Assembly (NCBI GenBank): GCA_021157665.1
Contig: JAGGWE010000004.1
Span: 1 to 8,786, forward strand
DNA: 8,786 nucleotides
From: Sulfurimonas sp.
GTDB taxonomy: Bacteria; Campylobacterota; Campylobacteria; Campylobacterales; Sulfurimonadaceae
Direction: 5' to 3'
In this document: positions 1-6,492 of the stretch, piece after piece
How positions within the stretch are numbered: position 1 is the stretch's first letter
How the letters are laid out: each line of letters begins with the position of its first letter
Position numbers and translations under genes: made by a program
The notes under the pieces: model-generated
What the model was told of the DNA's origin: nothing
Database searches by the model: none
What the model saw: the letters and a program-made list of their open reading frames with translations, nothing else

Positions 1-20
1 GTAAAAGCAAGACGACGCAT
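1..20 (-). CDS. Start of a prepilin-like gene (partial, leaves window)
   Basis: Only the first codons are inside the window; they read MRRLAFT. The ATG at 20-18 overlaps the TAA of the upstream prepilin-like gene by one base (TAATG), and an AGGA lies about seven bases before it (27-30). An Ala-Phe-Thr after a short basic leader is how type IV prepilins begin around the prepilin peptidase cleavage site, and the neighbouring gene has the same arrangement. I infer a second pilin or pseudopilin of the same operon. Too little is visible to be sure. Confidence 0.55.
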
Positions 21-634
21 TAGAATGTCCTTTTGTAATAATCAATTTCGCCAATATTGGCACTTTGTGTTCTTAGAACTGTAACTATCCTATCACTATT
101 ACTGACAGTAACTGTAATTGTTTTAACATTATTGTTAAGTGCTACACTAACAGTACTGGTATATGTATCTTTATATCCAGCTTGATTTTTTGTAGTATCT
201 ACAAAAATATTATCAGAAGAGTGTCCTGCATCATTTAAATCAAAAACATTAACACCAGGTAAAGCTGTATTTTGATTATGTGCAGCAATAATAGTCGTAT
301 CTTCAATACATCTTCTATGCTTAGGCTGATTGATATGCCCAGGTTTAAGTTTTGTCGTACTATTACAATTTCCAGAAATATTTATAACCCTTGACATATC
401 GCTAAGATTTGTATCCAACATAGATCTTTCATCCCAATATCCAGCGGTAGCACCCATCAACTCAGCAGAAGCCGCAAAAATTGCTTCTTGGAGTATATTG
501 CTTTCAATTCCTTTTTGAGTAGCTTGAGTCATCATAGGAAGAGATACGACAGAGATAGCTATGATGACAATAGCGAATATCAACTCTATCATAGTAAAAG
601 CAAATCTTTTTGAGTAGTTAGTTCTTCTTACCAC
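20..634 (-). CDS. Type IV pilin-like (prepilin N-methylation motif) protein
   Basis: A 204-residue protein with a short basic leader and a class III signal: Ala-13, then FTMIELIFAIVIIAI. Phe would be +1 and Glu +5 of the mature pilin, as required for prepilin peptidase processing and N-methylation, followed by a hydrophobic helix of about 20 residues that packs into a pilus or pseudopilus. The rest is a polar globular head with two cysteines (in NISGNC and KHRRC), which could form a disulfide. The start is GTG at 634, supported by AGGAG six bases upstream (641-645). It overlaps the end of the upstream giant gene by 7 bp, so the two are probably translationally coupled. Major pilin, minor pilin and type II secretion pseudopilin cannot be told apart here; the partner gene favours a minor, MSHA-type component. 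Confidence 0.85.
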   Translation of the reverse strand: MVRRTNYSKRFAFTMIELIFAIVIIAISVVSLPMMTQATQKGIESNILQEAIFAASAELMGATAGYWDERSMLDTNLSDMSRVINISGNCNSTTKLKPGHINQPKHRRCIEDTTIIAAHNQNTALPGVNVFDLNDAGHSSDNIFVDTTKNQAGYKDTYTSTVSVALNNNVKTITVTVSNSDRIVTVLRTQSANIGEIDYYKRTF

Positions 635-3600
635 ATGCTTCTCCTATTTGTTTTTATAGCATTATCACTTTTTGTAGTTGTATTTGTCTCATGTTCACCA
701 CTCCAATCACCTTCTTCATCAAATTCAACTTGAAACTCATTTTTTGTAGCATTTGGATTATCTCTATTATAAATTAACCATCTTGAAGCATTGTTTTCCA
801 TAGTTGTTTTGTATGGGTAGCCGTATGGTGCAGGATTTGCTACTGTCCCATATCTAAGGTCTGCAGTAGCAGGATTATAGCTATCATCATCATTTTGGTT
901 TGTTACATCTACTATATTATCTGTTTTTTGTTTAACAGTACCAATATTACCATCAGTTGTTGCTTTATGACTTTCATTCACATACCATCTACTATCATCT
1001 GTTCTTTTTAAACTTGGAGAAAAAGGAAGCAATAAGCTTGTATTACAATCTACATTTTTAGTATCAGTACCATAACAGTATCCCTCATAGTAAATATTTG
1101 CAGTTCCCGTAAACCCTTTATATCTTTGTCTACCTGCATGTGTACGACCATAAATAAAAGTTGTATTACCATCACCAAGTCCATTCTCTGTACCATTTAT
1201 ATCTGCACTGCCTGCAGGTGCACCCATTGTTGTTAAATAGTAAGAATGTGTAGTTATATTTATATCAGCAGGATATATTATCAATGGATTTACTGAGGTA
1301 TTTACCTCTCGAGAGAAGTTAAATCTTAAAACTTGCGATAGATTAGAATCATTATCTAAGATAATTGTTTTTTGACCATTTATAAATCCACCTAATCGTG
1401 CAGTTTGAATGGTTGTTGTATTTGCATCATGATGATTCGTATGGAAAGCAACAAAAGATACATTTAAATCATTTTCATAAAATGCATTACCTGTTTGAAA
1501 GTTTAGTGTTGCATCAGAGTTATTAGTATCATTAGCATCTTTATATTTTGCTGTAATAGTTACTTGAATTTGACCAGCCATATTATAGGTTGAAATATTT
1601 AAGTCTTCTAAATTTGCAATATATGTGTAGTTATTGGTAGTTCTATAATTTGAAATATTTATATCTGTTATTGTAAAGTGGTGTGGAATAAATTCGACGG
1701 TAGGAGCATCTGGAGTACAAATATATGCTCCATCTTCTGTGCAATCTGGAGGTGTGTCATTTTCATTAATATCAATAGCTGCCCAGTTTTTGTCTTTAAC
1801 GATTAATTTTACAAATGCAATATCATTAAATAAAACGCCTGCAACATTACTATTTCCAGCATTGTCTGATAAACCATTACTCATGTTAAAATCATTGTTA
1901 CTCCATTCTACTGTTTTGCCAGCTAATTCACTAGGTAAAGAAGTTGTAGAACCATCAAATGTTGTAACATTTGAATCTGATGCTTCCATTTGAGATTTAG
2001 TTTGATTATAATCTGCCGTATTAACATTAATATGTTCACTGGAGTTATAATCATAAGCATTTATTGTCAAGTTATAGTCAGCACCTGCTCGCAATAAATC
2101 TGGATAATGGGAATTTGTAGATGTTAATTCAAATCTATCAGGGCGAATAGAAAAGTGATCTACAGAACAAGAAGGTATAGTAGCTTTGTCCATAATACAG
2201 GCTAAGCAACCAACCATGTTATCATATTTTGGTGGCTGGATAACACCAGGAGTTTTAACACCTCCACAATTACCGTTATAGTTATTTACTTGACAGGCAG
2301 AAGTTGCACCTACGCTACCACTACCATCACTATTTAAACCATAGCATTCTGTTAAAATTCTTATATTATCTTCTGTATCAGGTGGAAATGCTTCATTTGC
2401 TTGAGTTGCCGATGATAAACAAGATGGTACACCACATAAAGCACCATGAGTTGAACTAACTTTACAACTATTACTTATATCTAAACCATTAAAAAGATTA
2501 TTCCAGTCCATTGCTTTAAAGAGTAGTCTAGCATCTTTCATTGCAGAATCCGGAAATGTTACAGGACTAAAAATAGTTCCAGAATTAGCTCCAACTAAAA
2601 TTTCAGCCCACCCAAAAGGACTTCCATTATCTGCAATAAGTGGCTTTTCATTTTCACAAGTTGTGTCAGCTACTGTTATCTCGACTGTTATGGGTAATAA
2701 GTGAAAATCTCCAGTTGGAGTATAGTTTTCTACGCCAGATGCATCTGAACCAAGGTAGACAGCATCAATATTATAAGCACCTTTATTACTGACTTTTGTT
2801 TTAATATCTGGACCATTTATATCTGTATAAGTAGTATCGGCATATAAGTCAACTGCATCTATATAGTCGCTTACACTAGCATTTGAGTCACTGCTGCCGC
2901 CAGTACATGCAAATATTTGACCAGAGTATGTATAACCATCTTTCTTATATGTAGCATATAAAATAGAGTTATTAAGATCATCCCCAATTCTACCTGTACC
3001 AGTATCTCCTATTGTAATATTTGAATCTATTCCTATCGTACCTAAAGTGTAAGTGTATTCATCAGTACCCACTCCAGGATAACTAATAATAACTGAACTT
3101 GGCTGACAACTAGTACCTGCAGGAGTTATACAACTTCCTTTATGTATATTTGGAGTGTATTGTTTTGAGATGCTAACATAATTAAGTTCTAATGATGGAT
3201 TTTTATTTATTATAGTTTCTTCAGAATTACAGCTATATGAAGGTGTAAATCCAGTAAAAAAATCACTATTATCAATAGTGGTACATTTGTTGTCTGATTC
3301 TTCATTACCAGTTTTTATATAACATATATCATCAGCACGACTTTGGTCAATAATAGTAGTCCTTGCTGAAGCAGTATTATTTAATATATCTGAATCATTT
3401 CCACTGTAAACTGTAGCAGTGTTGATAATACTAGCACTTAAGATAGGTGCTGTTGCTTTTATGATAATTGTATTAGTTGTTCCAACTGCAATATCATTAT
3501 TGTGCTCACATGTCAGTGTCGTATTGTTTAGTGAGCAAGTCCAATGTGGAGAAGAAAGTGCATTTGTTTGAGCAAGATCAATCTCTATAACATTAGGAAG

Positions 3601-4530
3601 TTCATCAACAACAGTAATAGTTCCTGTAGTTGTTTTTTCACCATTATTAGTAACATCAATGATATAATCAAAAGAATTTTCTATATTTACAACACTAGGA
3701 TTACTAAGTTTAGATATATTTAAGTTTGAAACTGTCTCTAAAATAGTGATAGTTGCGATACTAGGAGAAACACCACCAATTTTTTGAGATCCTGAAGTTA
3801 TTGCACTTATATTGATATCAAAAGTATCAGATATATTTAAACCAGATGGTACTGCTCCAGTAAAGGATATAGATTTGGTACAAAGGTTGTTTAAATCTTT
3901 GGTAAAAACTATAGTACCAGTATCTGTTACATTATTTTCATTTGTCCAAATAATATTAATATTTTCTTTATTCGGGCACTCCGATATGCTAACATCAAAT
4001 TCTACCGTAGAAGTTTCTATCGATATATTTTTTGTAGCAGGGGACATGGCTATACTTGGTGTGTTTGATGGTAATTCTATAACTACCATTTCAGCATCAG
4101 CATTGGTTATATTATGATTATTATTACTTGTACCTGAATTTGTCATTATCTGTACAGTAAAGTCATTTTCTATAACTGCAGCATCAAAAGGAACTTCTTC
4201 CGTAAAAGTTTTAGTACATGATGTTTGATCAAAAATAACACTTCTTACGAAAGTAGATTCCATAAAAATATCTATTGTAATAGAATCTTTACTTGGGCAT
4301 TCATCAATGTTAATAGTTACAAAAGCTGACGTCGAACCTTCTACGACATCTTGTGTAATCGGTGAAATAGAAATATTAGGCGTATTGTTAGCCGCAGCTA
4401 ACAGCAAAACAGTACTCAAAAGAAAAATAAATAATAACTTAATATTCAGTATCTTCGTAGAAAACCCCTTAATTAAAGTAAAATTATAAAATGTATAATA
4501 AACGAATTTAATATTAAATTTTATTTGCAA
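628..4530 (-). CDS. Giant secreted, MshQ-like protein with Ig-like repeats and a DUF11-like domain
   Basis: About 1300 residues, rich in Asn, Thr and Ser. A hydrophobic segment at about 29-48 ending in LLLAAANN looks like a Sec signal peptide. Two tandem repeats of about 105 residues follow (about 49-155 and 156-266), both starting NTP-x-I-x-x-SP and sharing an E-CP-x-K-x-x-I-x-I element and a later CTK. Residues about 268-395 resemble a DUF11 adhesin repeat (TNNGEKTTTGTITVVDELP). A cysteine-containing middle follows. From about residue 790 (DHFSIRPDRFELTS) the sequence resembles MSHA pilus-associated MshQ/DUF6701-type proteins, and it ends near GDWSGEHET. The role is probably a surface or pilus-tip-associated protein; this is inference from composition and from the prepilin genes directly downstream. 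The start is doubtful: 4530 is TTG, 7 nt after a TATAAT box and without a ribosome site, whereas the signal peptide would begin naturally at codon 28, a CTG at 4449. Confidence 0.8.
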   Translation of the reverse strand: MQIKFNIKFVYYTFYNFTLIKGFSTKILNIKLLFIFLLSTVLLLAAANNTPNISISPITQDVVEGSTSAFVTINIDECPSKDSITIDIFMESTFVRSVIFDQTSCTKTFTEEVPFDAAVIENDFTVQIMTNSGTSNNNHNITNADAEMVVIELPSNTPSIAMSPATKNISIETSTVEFDVSISECPNKENINIIWTNENNVTDTGTIVFTKDLNNLCTKSISFTGAVPSGLNISDTFDINISAITSGSQKIGGVSPSIATITILETVSNLNISKLSNPSVVNIENSFDYIIDVTNNGEKTTTGTITVVDELPNVIEIDLAQTNALSSPHWTCSLNNTTLTCEHNNDIAVGTTNTIIIKATAPILSASIINTATVYSGNDSDILNNTASARTTIIDQSRADDICYIKTGNEESDNKCTTIDNSDFFTGFTPSYSCNSEETIINKNPSLELNYVSISKQYTPNIHKGSCITPAGTSCQPSSVIISYPGVGTDEYTYTLGTIGIDSNITIGDTGTGRIGDDLNNSILYATYKKDGYTYSGQIFACTGGSSDSNASVSDYIDAVDLYADTTYTDINGPDIKTKVSNKGAYNIDAVYLGSDASGVENYTPTGDFHLLPITVEITVADTTCENEKPLIADNGSPFGWAEILVGANSGTIFSPVTFPDSAMKDARLLFKAMDWNNLFNGLDISNSCKVSSTHGALCGVPSCLSSATQANEAFPPDTEDNIRILTECYGLNSDGSGSVGATSACQVNNYNGNCGGVKTPGVIQPPKYDNMVGCLACIMDKATIPSCSVDHFSIRPDRFELTSTNSHYPDLLRAGADYNLTINAYDYNSSEHINVNTADYNQTKSQMEASDSNVTTFDGSTTSLPSELAGKTVEWSNNDFNMSNGLSDNAGNSNVAGVLFNDIAFVKLIVKDKNWAAIDINENDTPPDCTEDGAYICTPDAPTVEFIPHHFTITDINISNYRTTNNYTYIANLEDLNISTYNMAGQIQVTITAKYKDANDTNNSDATLNFQTGNAFYENDLNVSFVAFHTNHHDANTTTIQTARLGGFINGQKTIILDNDSNLSQVLRFNFSREVNTSVNPLIIYPADINITTHSYYLTTMGAPAGSADINGTENGLGDGNTTFIYGRTHAGRQRYKGFTGTANIYYEGYCYGTDTKNVDCNTSLLLPFSPSLKRTDDSRWYVNESHKATTDGNIGTVKQKTDNIVDVTNQNDDDSYNPATADLRYGTVANPAPYGYPYKTTMENNASRWLIYNRDNPNATKNEFQVEFDEEGDWSGEHETNTTTKSDNAIKTNRRSMW

Positions 4531-4577
4531 CTACTTTATTATAACACCTCATAAACAAAAGAACTCTTAAAGTAGTT
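4529..4577. promoter_or_regulatory. Perfect 10-bp inverted repeat bracketing a promoter (candidate operator)
   Basis: AACTACTTTA at 4529-4538 and its exact reverse complement TAAAGTAGTT at 4568-4577, with arm centres 39 bp apart. One arm covers the -10/start region of the giant gene's promoter and the other lies in the -35/-45 area. It could be two half-sites for a regulator or a long hairpin. The DNA here is very AT-rich, but 10 perfect pairs that include G/C positions are unlikely to be trivial. Confidence 0.4.
4538..4543 (-). promoter_or_regulatory. Candidate -10 box for the giant secreted-protein gene
   Basis: TATAAT on the minus strand, placing transcription start near 4531-4533. No good -35 is seen, which is common in Campylobacterota sigma-70 promoters. 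The box lies between the arms of the inverted repeat listed separately. Confidence 0.45.
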
Positions 4578-4634
4578 CAATTTGTTAAAAAATGGTATTT
4601 TAAATTTAAAGTATTTTTAAATAAAATCTATTTA

Positions 4635-4647
4635 TGGCATGTGGAAG
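4635..4647 (+). repeat. TA-boundary repeat, copy A (TGGCATGTGGAAG)
   Basis: Carries GGCATGTGG, the core shared with copies C and D, about 43 bp upstream of the truncated MNT gene. The left half (CTTGG in the other copies) is altered to TATGG. The spacing to TATAAT and ATG resembles that of copy D upstream of the paralogous MNT at 6943, with the intervening DNA shortened. Confidence 0.55.
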
Positions 4648-4676
4648 GTTTATTAAATTTAGGTATAAAATTATAA

Positions 4677-4682
4677 TATAAT
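4677..4682 (+). promoter_or_regulatory. -10 box giving a leaderless transcript of the truncated MNT gene
   Basis: TATAAT ends seven bases before the ATG at 4690 (spacer TTTTCTT). No Shine-Dalgarno sequence is present. The paralogue at 6943 has the same geometry with spacer CTTTCTT. Transcription would start at or next to the A of the ATG. Confidence 0.5.
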
Positions 4683-4689
4683 TTTTCTT

Positions 4690-4902
4690 ATGAGATTAAG
4701 TAAATATTATTTAGAATCTATTAAAACTGCTTTTAGTTCTGTATTTGGGGATGGTGCTATTTATCTTTTTGGTAGTAGGGTTGATGATTCAAAAAAAGGT
4801 AGAGATATTGACTTGTATATTGAAGTTGATGATAAAAGTAATCTGTTTGAAAAAAAAATTAAATTTCTTTCTAAATTAAAACAAAAACTTGAAAGAAAAT
4901 AG
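4690..4902 (+). pseudogene. Truncated MNT nucleotidyltransferase antitoxin (paralogue of the gene at 6943)
   Basis: 70 codons. The first 66 residues match the intact MNT protein encoded at 6943 at 57 positions. It keeps the nucleotide-binding segment GSR-x8-R-D-I-D (Gly28, Ser29, Asp39, Asp41) but is cut after LKQK and ends in four unrelated residues. The lost C-terminal third holds the third catalytic aspartate (Asp73 in the intact copy). No HEPN partner follows; the gene collides with the end of a convergent HEPN fragment, with stop codons back to back at 4900-4905. Compared with its paralogue it has Arg38 in place of Gly. It is probably a dead remnant, though a short protein could still bind a toxin. 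Confidence 0.8.
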
Positions 4903-4911
4903 TTATTTTCT
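4894..4911. repeat. Palindrome at the junction of two broken convergent genes
   Basis: AGAAAATA-GT-TATTTTCT is perfectly symmetric (8-bp arms, 2-bp centre). It contains the stop codons of both the truncated MNT (plus strand) and the HEPN fragment (minus strand). It lacks GC pairs and a U-tract of its own, so it would make a weak terminator at best. It may simply mark the recombination joint. Confidence 0.3.
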
Positions 4912-5176
4912 AATATCTTCAATCGTTACATCTAATAACTCACCTACTTCATTAAAAATTTGCTTAGCAAAATCATAGAATTCTTTGGCTTCTTGTTGCG
5001 TTGGTTTTCCACTAGGTAATAAGCCCATATCTCCAGGGTACCTTGAGTCAATATACAAAGCATTTAAATCTTCTAGCAAGTCTTCATTGTCAATGTGTAT
5101 ATATTTTTCTACTTTGTCTTTAAGCATCAAAACATCGTGTTTTTTAGGAACATTTTGAGAATTAAATACTACTCAT
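4903..5176 (-). pseudogene. HEPN-domain toxin, N-terminal half deleted
   Basis: The minus-strand frame is open from 5172 to the stop at 4903. Its protein (…KKHDVLMLKDKVEKY…, …LEDLNALYIDSRYPGD…) is the C-terminal half of a HEPN domain of the pfam05168 kind, where a KxHD-x-x-x-L helix and the Y-I-x-x-RYPGD segment are typical. The helical N-terminal part (roughly 45 residues in relatives) is missing. A normal start is still visible as ATGA (5176-5173) overlapping the stop of the upstream MNT gene, but that frame reads MSSI and stops, so a deletion of a length not divisible by three joined the start to the second half. The only in-frame start left is a TTG at 5130 with no ribosome site. The MNT upstream has therefore lost a functional partner. 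The TTG-initiated 75-residue protein may or may not be made. Confidence 0.75.
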
Positions 5177-5505
5177 AAAAGTACAACACCTTTGTTGAAT
5201 AGTTCCTGTGAAAATGAACTATTTAATTCTTTAAAGTGTTGCGCCATAGTTTTTGTATGTACTATTAAATCTATAGCAAATGTACTTCGTAAGTCTCTAA
5301 TAGCTCGAGAAACACTTTTTGTTAAAGTACTTTTTTCTTTAAAGCTTTGAGGAATGAACTCATCTTTTGTTACAACATATAAATCAATATCACTATCTTC
5401 ATTTGGTACGCCATAAGCATAACTACCAAATAGTATAACCTTATCTAAATCAAGTGGTTTTAATCTTGTAATAATGTCATTTTTTATATCATCTATATTT
5501 TTCAT
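5173..5505 (-). CDS. MNT-type nucleotidyltransferase (antitoxin of a HEPN/MNT pair)
   Basis: A 110-residue minimal nucleotidyltransferase. It shows LFGSYAYGVPNEDSDIDLYV: Gly27-Ser28, ten residues, then Asp39-x-Asp41, and a third carboxylate in AIDLIV (Asp79), so the catalytic triad is complete. Family knowledge: MNT antitoxins transfer AMP from ATP to the partner HEPN toxin and silence it. The partner should be the gene directly downstream, entered through an ATGA overlap, but that gene has lost its N-terminal half. The antitoxin is thus intact and the toxin broken. TATAAT six bases before the ATG implies a leaderless mRNA. Confidence 0.85.
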   Translation of the reverse strand: MKNIDDIKNDIITRLKPLDLDKVILFGSYAYGVPNEDSDIDLYVVTKDEFIPQSFKEKSTLTKSVSRAIRDLRSTFAIDLIVHTKTMAQHFKELNSSFSQELFNKGVVLL

Positions 5506-5511
5506 ACTTTG

Positions 5512-5517
5512 ATTATA
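5512..5517 (-). promoter_or_regulatory. -10 box giving a leaderless transcript of the MNT gene at 5505
   Basis: TATAAT on the minus strand ends six bases (CAAAGT) before the ATG at 5505-5503. No Shine-Dalgarno sequence lies between. No convincing -35 is seen; a small dyad TACT-TTAC-AGTA (5526-5537) sits just upstream. Confidence 0.5.
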
Positions 5518-5604
5518 GCATTATTTACTTTACAGTAGATAGCTATTAAAAATAAATGTAGAATTGAATTCTTAAAAGATTATAAGCTCTTCTTTTAGCT
5601 AAAA

Positions 5605-5847
5605 TTACAACTCATCTAAAGCTGGTAATCCAAAACTATTACTATTTCTATATTTTATATCTATCTCATAAGACAAAGCATCTAAAATAATATCTAAAGT
5701 TTTAATCGAAACAGAACTAACTTCGCCTCTTTCAAGTTTCCCTAAAGTAACACGACTGATTCCTGAGAGTTTTGATAAAGATTCTTGAGTAATTTTTTTA
5801 TTTTTTCTTAGTTCTTTAATTTTTGGACCAATTTCGTATAATTGCAT
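5605..5847 (-). CDS. hipB: HipB-like XRE-family DNA-binding antitoxin
   Basis: An 80-residue protein that is almost entirely a Cro/C1-type helix-turn-helix domain: IKELRKNKKITQESLSKLSG, then ISRVTLGKLERGEVSSVSIK, followed by a dimerisation-type tail ending NSFGLPALDEL. HipB proteins repress their own operon and hold the HipA kinase inactive. The start ATG at 5847 has AAGGAG about seven bases upstream (5855-5860). In known operons hipB precedes hipA; here no hipA follows, and a 52-codon hipA fragment precedes it by 47 bp under a strong promoter with a palindromic operator. It is thus an orphan antitoxin or regulator. A 16-codon remnant of a second gene with the same C-terminal motif lies at 6865-6912. 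The gene symbol is a family-level assignment. Confidence 0.75.
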   Translation of the reverse strand: MQLYEIGPKIKELRKNKKITQESLSKLSGISRVTLGKLERGEVSSVSIKTLDIILDALSYEIDIKYRNSNSFGLPALDEL

Positions 5848-5885
5848 CTGGAATCTCCTTATATTTGTTTTTATCTAATGAGAGT

Positions 5886-5898
5886 TGCCAAGTATCAA
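5886..5898 (-). repeat. TA-boundary repeat, copy B (inverted, TTGATACTTGGCA)
   Basis: The 13 bases TTGATACTTGGCA read on the minus strand are identical to the left part of copy C (6131-6143) in the opposite orientation. The copy begins at the point where the hipA fragment ends: its TGA stop (5897-5895) lies inside the repeat. Copies B and C are inverted with respect to each other and enclose the hipA fragment and its promoter. Confidence 0.6.
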
Positions 5899-6053
5899 TC
5901 ATTTTTTCCATATGTAAGTTGATTTTTATAGGGCATAATTAGTGAAATTGGTTTGAAGTTTTTGATGTAATTAAATCTGTATTGATTTTTCTCTTTTTCA
6001 AAAAATAATCTGCCAATAGAATGTTTGTCGATTAAAACATTTATAGTCTTCAT
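5895..6053 (-). pseudogene. hipA: hipA N-terminal fragment (52 codons, HipS-like)
   Basis: An open frame of 52 codons starting MKTINVLIDKHSIGRLFF and containing QYRFNYIKNFKPISLIMP. The pattern of a short beta strand, GRL, a Y-x-F-x-Y element and then PISLIMP is that of the first subdomain of HipA kinases (E. coli HipA has RPLSLSLP in the matching place). The kinase body is absent: the frame stops at TGA inside repeat copy B. The ATG at 6053 has TAGGA upstream and a well-formed promoter. It is either a decayed hipA, or a short HipS-like piece of the kind that acts as a separate antitoxin subunit in HipBST systems; true HipS proteins are about twice as long. Its position upstream of hipB is the reverse of the usual order. 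Confidence 0.65.
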
Positions 6054-6068
6054 AACTATTCCTATTTA

Positions 6069-6084
6069 GATAAGTAGACTTATC
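6069..6084. promoter_or_regulatory. Palindromic operator (probable HipB site)
   Basis: GATAAGT-AG-ACTTATC, 7-bp perfect arms with a 2-bp centre, lying immediately downstream of the TATAAT box of the hipA-fragment promoter and covering the expected transcription start. A dyad at this place would let a dimeric XRE repressor block the promoter. HipB encoded just downstream is the obvious candidate; that link is inferred. Confidence 0.6.
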
Positions 6085-6113
6085 ATTATAGCCAAATAGT
6101 TAAAAAATGTAAA
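6085..6113 (-). promoter_or_regulatory. Sigma-70 promoter for the hipA fragment and hipB
   Basis: On the minus strand, TTTACA (6113-6108), exactly 17 bases, then TATAAT (6090-6085). The expected start at about 6078 leaves a short leader of about 25 bases carrying TAGGA before the ATG at 6053. Confidence 0.65.
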
Positions 6114-6130
6114 CTAAATTTATCAAAAAG

Positions 6131-6150
6131 TTGATACTTGGCATGTGGGA
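6131..6150 (+). repeat. TA-boundary repeat, copy C (TTGATACTTGGCATGTGGGA)
   Basis: The fullest copy. It abuts the stop codon (6153-6151) of the minus-strand HEPN gene. It shares CTTGGCATGTGGGA with copy D, TTGAT-CTTGGCAT with copy E (one base different between the two blocks), and TTGATACTTGGCA inverted with copy B. Confidence 0.65.
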
Positions 6151-6492
6151 TTAGATTTCTAAAATATTCTCAAGCTGAAGTTTTATTTTTGGTATGTGAA
6201 CTCTTAAAACTGTTTCAAGTATATGGTCATCTACACTATCGTAATCATGTGCTATAAAATTTCTGACAGCGTTTAAACCTCTTAAATCATCTTTATCTAT
6301 TTGTGCTAAAAGTTCAAATTCATTTTCTTCTTTTAGTTTATTAAATTGCTCGGCTATTGAGATTATTTGCATTCTTATTGCAGGTTTTAAAATTCTATCC
6401 TCAAGTGCAGGTATAATTTTGTTGTTTTTTTGTGCTATAAAAAATTCAATATCATTTATCTTATCAATAATTAATTCCAGTCTTTTTTTCAT
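6151..6492 (-). CDS. hepT: HepT-like HEPN ribonuclease toxin
   Basis: A 113-residue all-helical protein with the HEPN active-site motif R-x4-H-x-Y: RNFIAHDY at about 77-84 (Arg77, His82, Tyr84), as in HepT/DUF86 toxins. These cleave RNA as dimers. In the characterised Shewanella MntA-HepT pair the tyrosine of this motif is AMPylated by MntA, which silences the toxin. The length fits the family and the frame is intact. The ATG at 6492 overlaps the TGA of the upstream MNT gene (ATGA), so translation is coupled. The paired MNT carries an unusual Gly to Asp change, so how this toxin is restrained is an open question. The symbol is a family-level assignment. Confidence 0.8.
   Translation of the reverse strand: MKKRLELIIDKINDIEFFIAQKNNKIIPALEDRILKPAIRMQIISIAEQFNKLKEENEFELLAQIDKDDLRGLNAVRNFIAHDYDSVDDHILETVLRVHIPKIKLQLENILEI

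Noticed and set aside
330..518. Plus-strand open frame inside the prepilin-like gene
   Set aside because: Antisense shadow of a well-supported gene; no ribosome site and no recognisable motif.
1739..1993. Plus-strand open frame inside the giant surface gene
   Set aside because: Antisense to a continuous 3.9-kb frame with domain similarity; composition is that of a reverse-strand shadow.
3812..4117. Plus-strand open frame of 101 codons with hydrophobic stretches
   Set aside because: The apparent hydrophobicity comes from reading Asn/Asp/Thr-rich codons on the opposite strand; no start signal.
4307..4489. Plus-strand open frame over the signal-peptide region
   Set aside because: Antisense shadow with no ribosome site or motif.
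5560..5572. AGAATT-G-AATTCT palindrome downstream of hipB
   Set aside because: Perfect but only six AT-rich pairs with a one-base centre; no nearby promoter or T-tract gives it a role.
5593..5604. TTTTAGCTAAAA palindrome next to the hipB stop as a terminator
   Set aside because: It has no loop and too few G-C pairs for a believable terminator hairpin.
5830..5926. Short minus-strand frame reading MEKMIDTWQLSLDKNKYK… across the hipA-hipB junction
   Set aside because: Only about 31 codons, overlaps hipB out of frame, no ribosome site and no family resemblance; probably chance.
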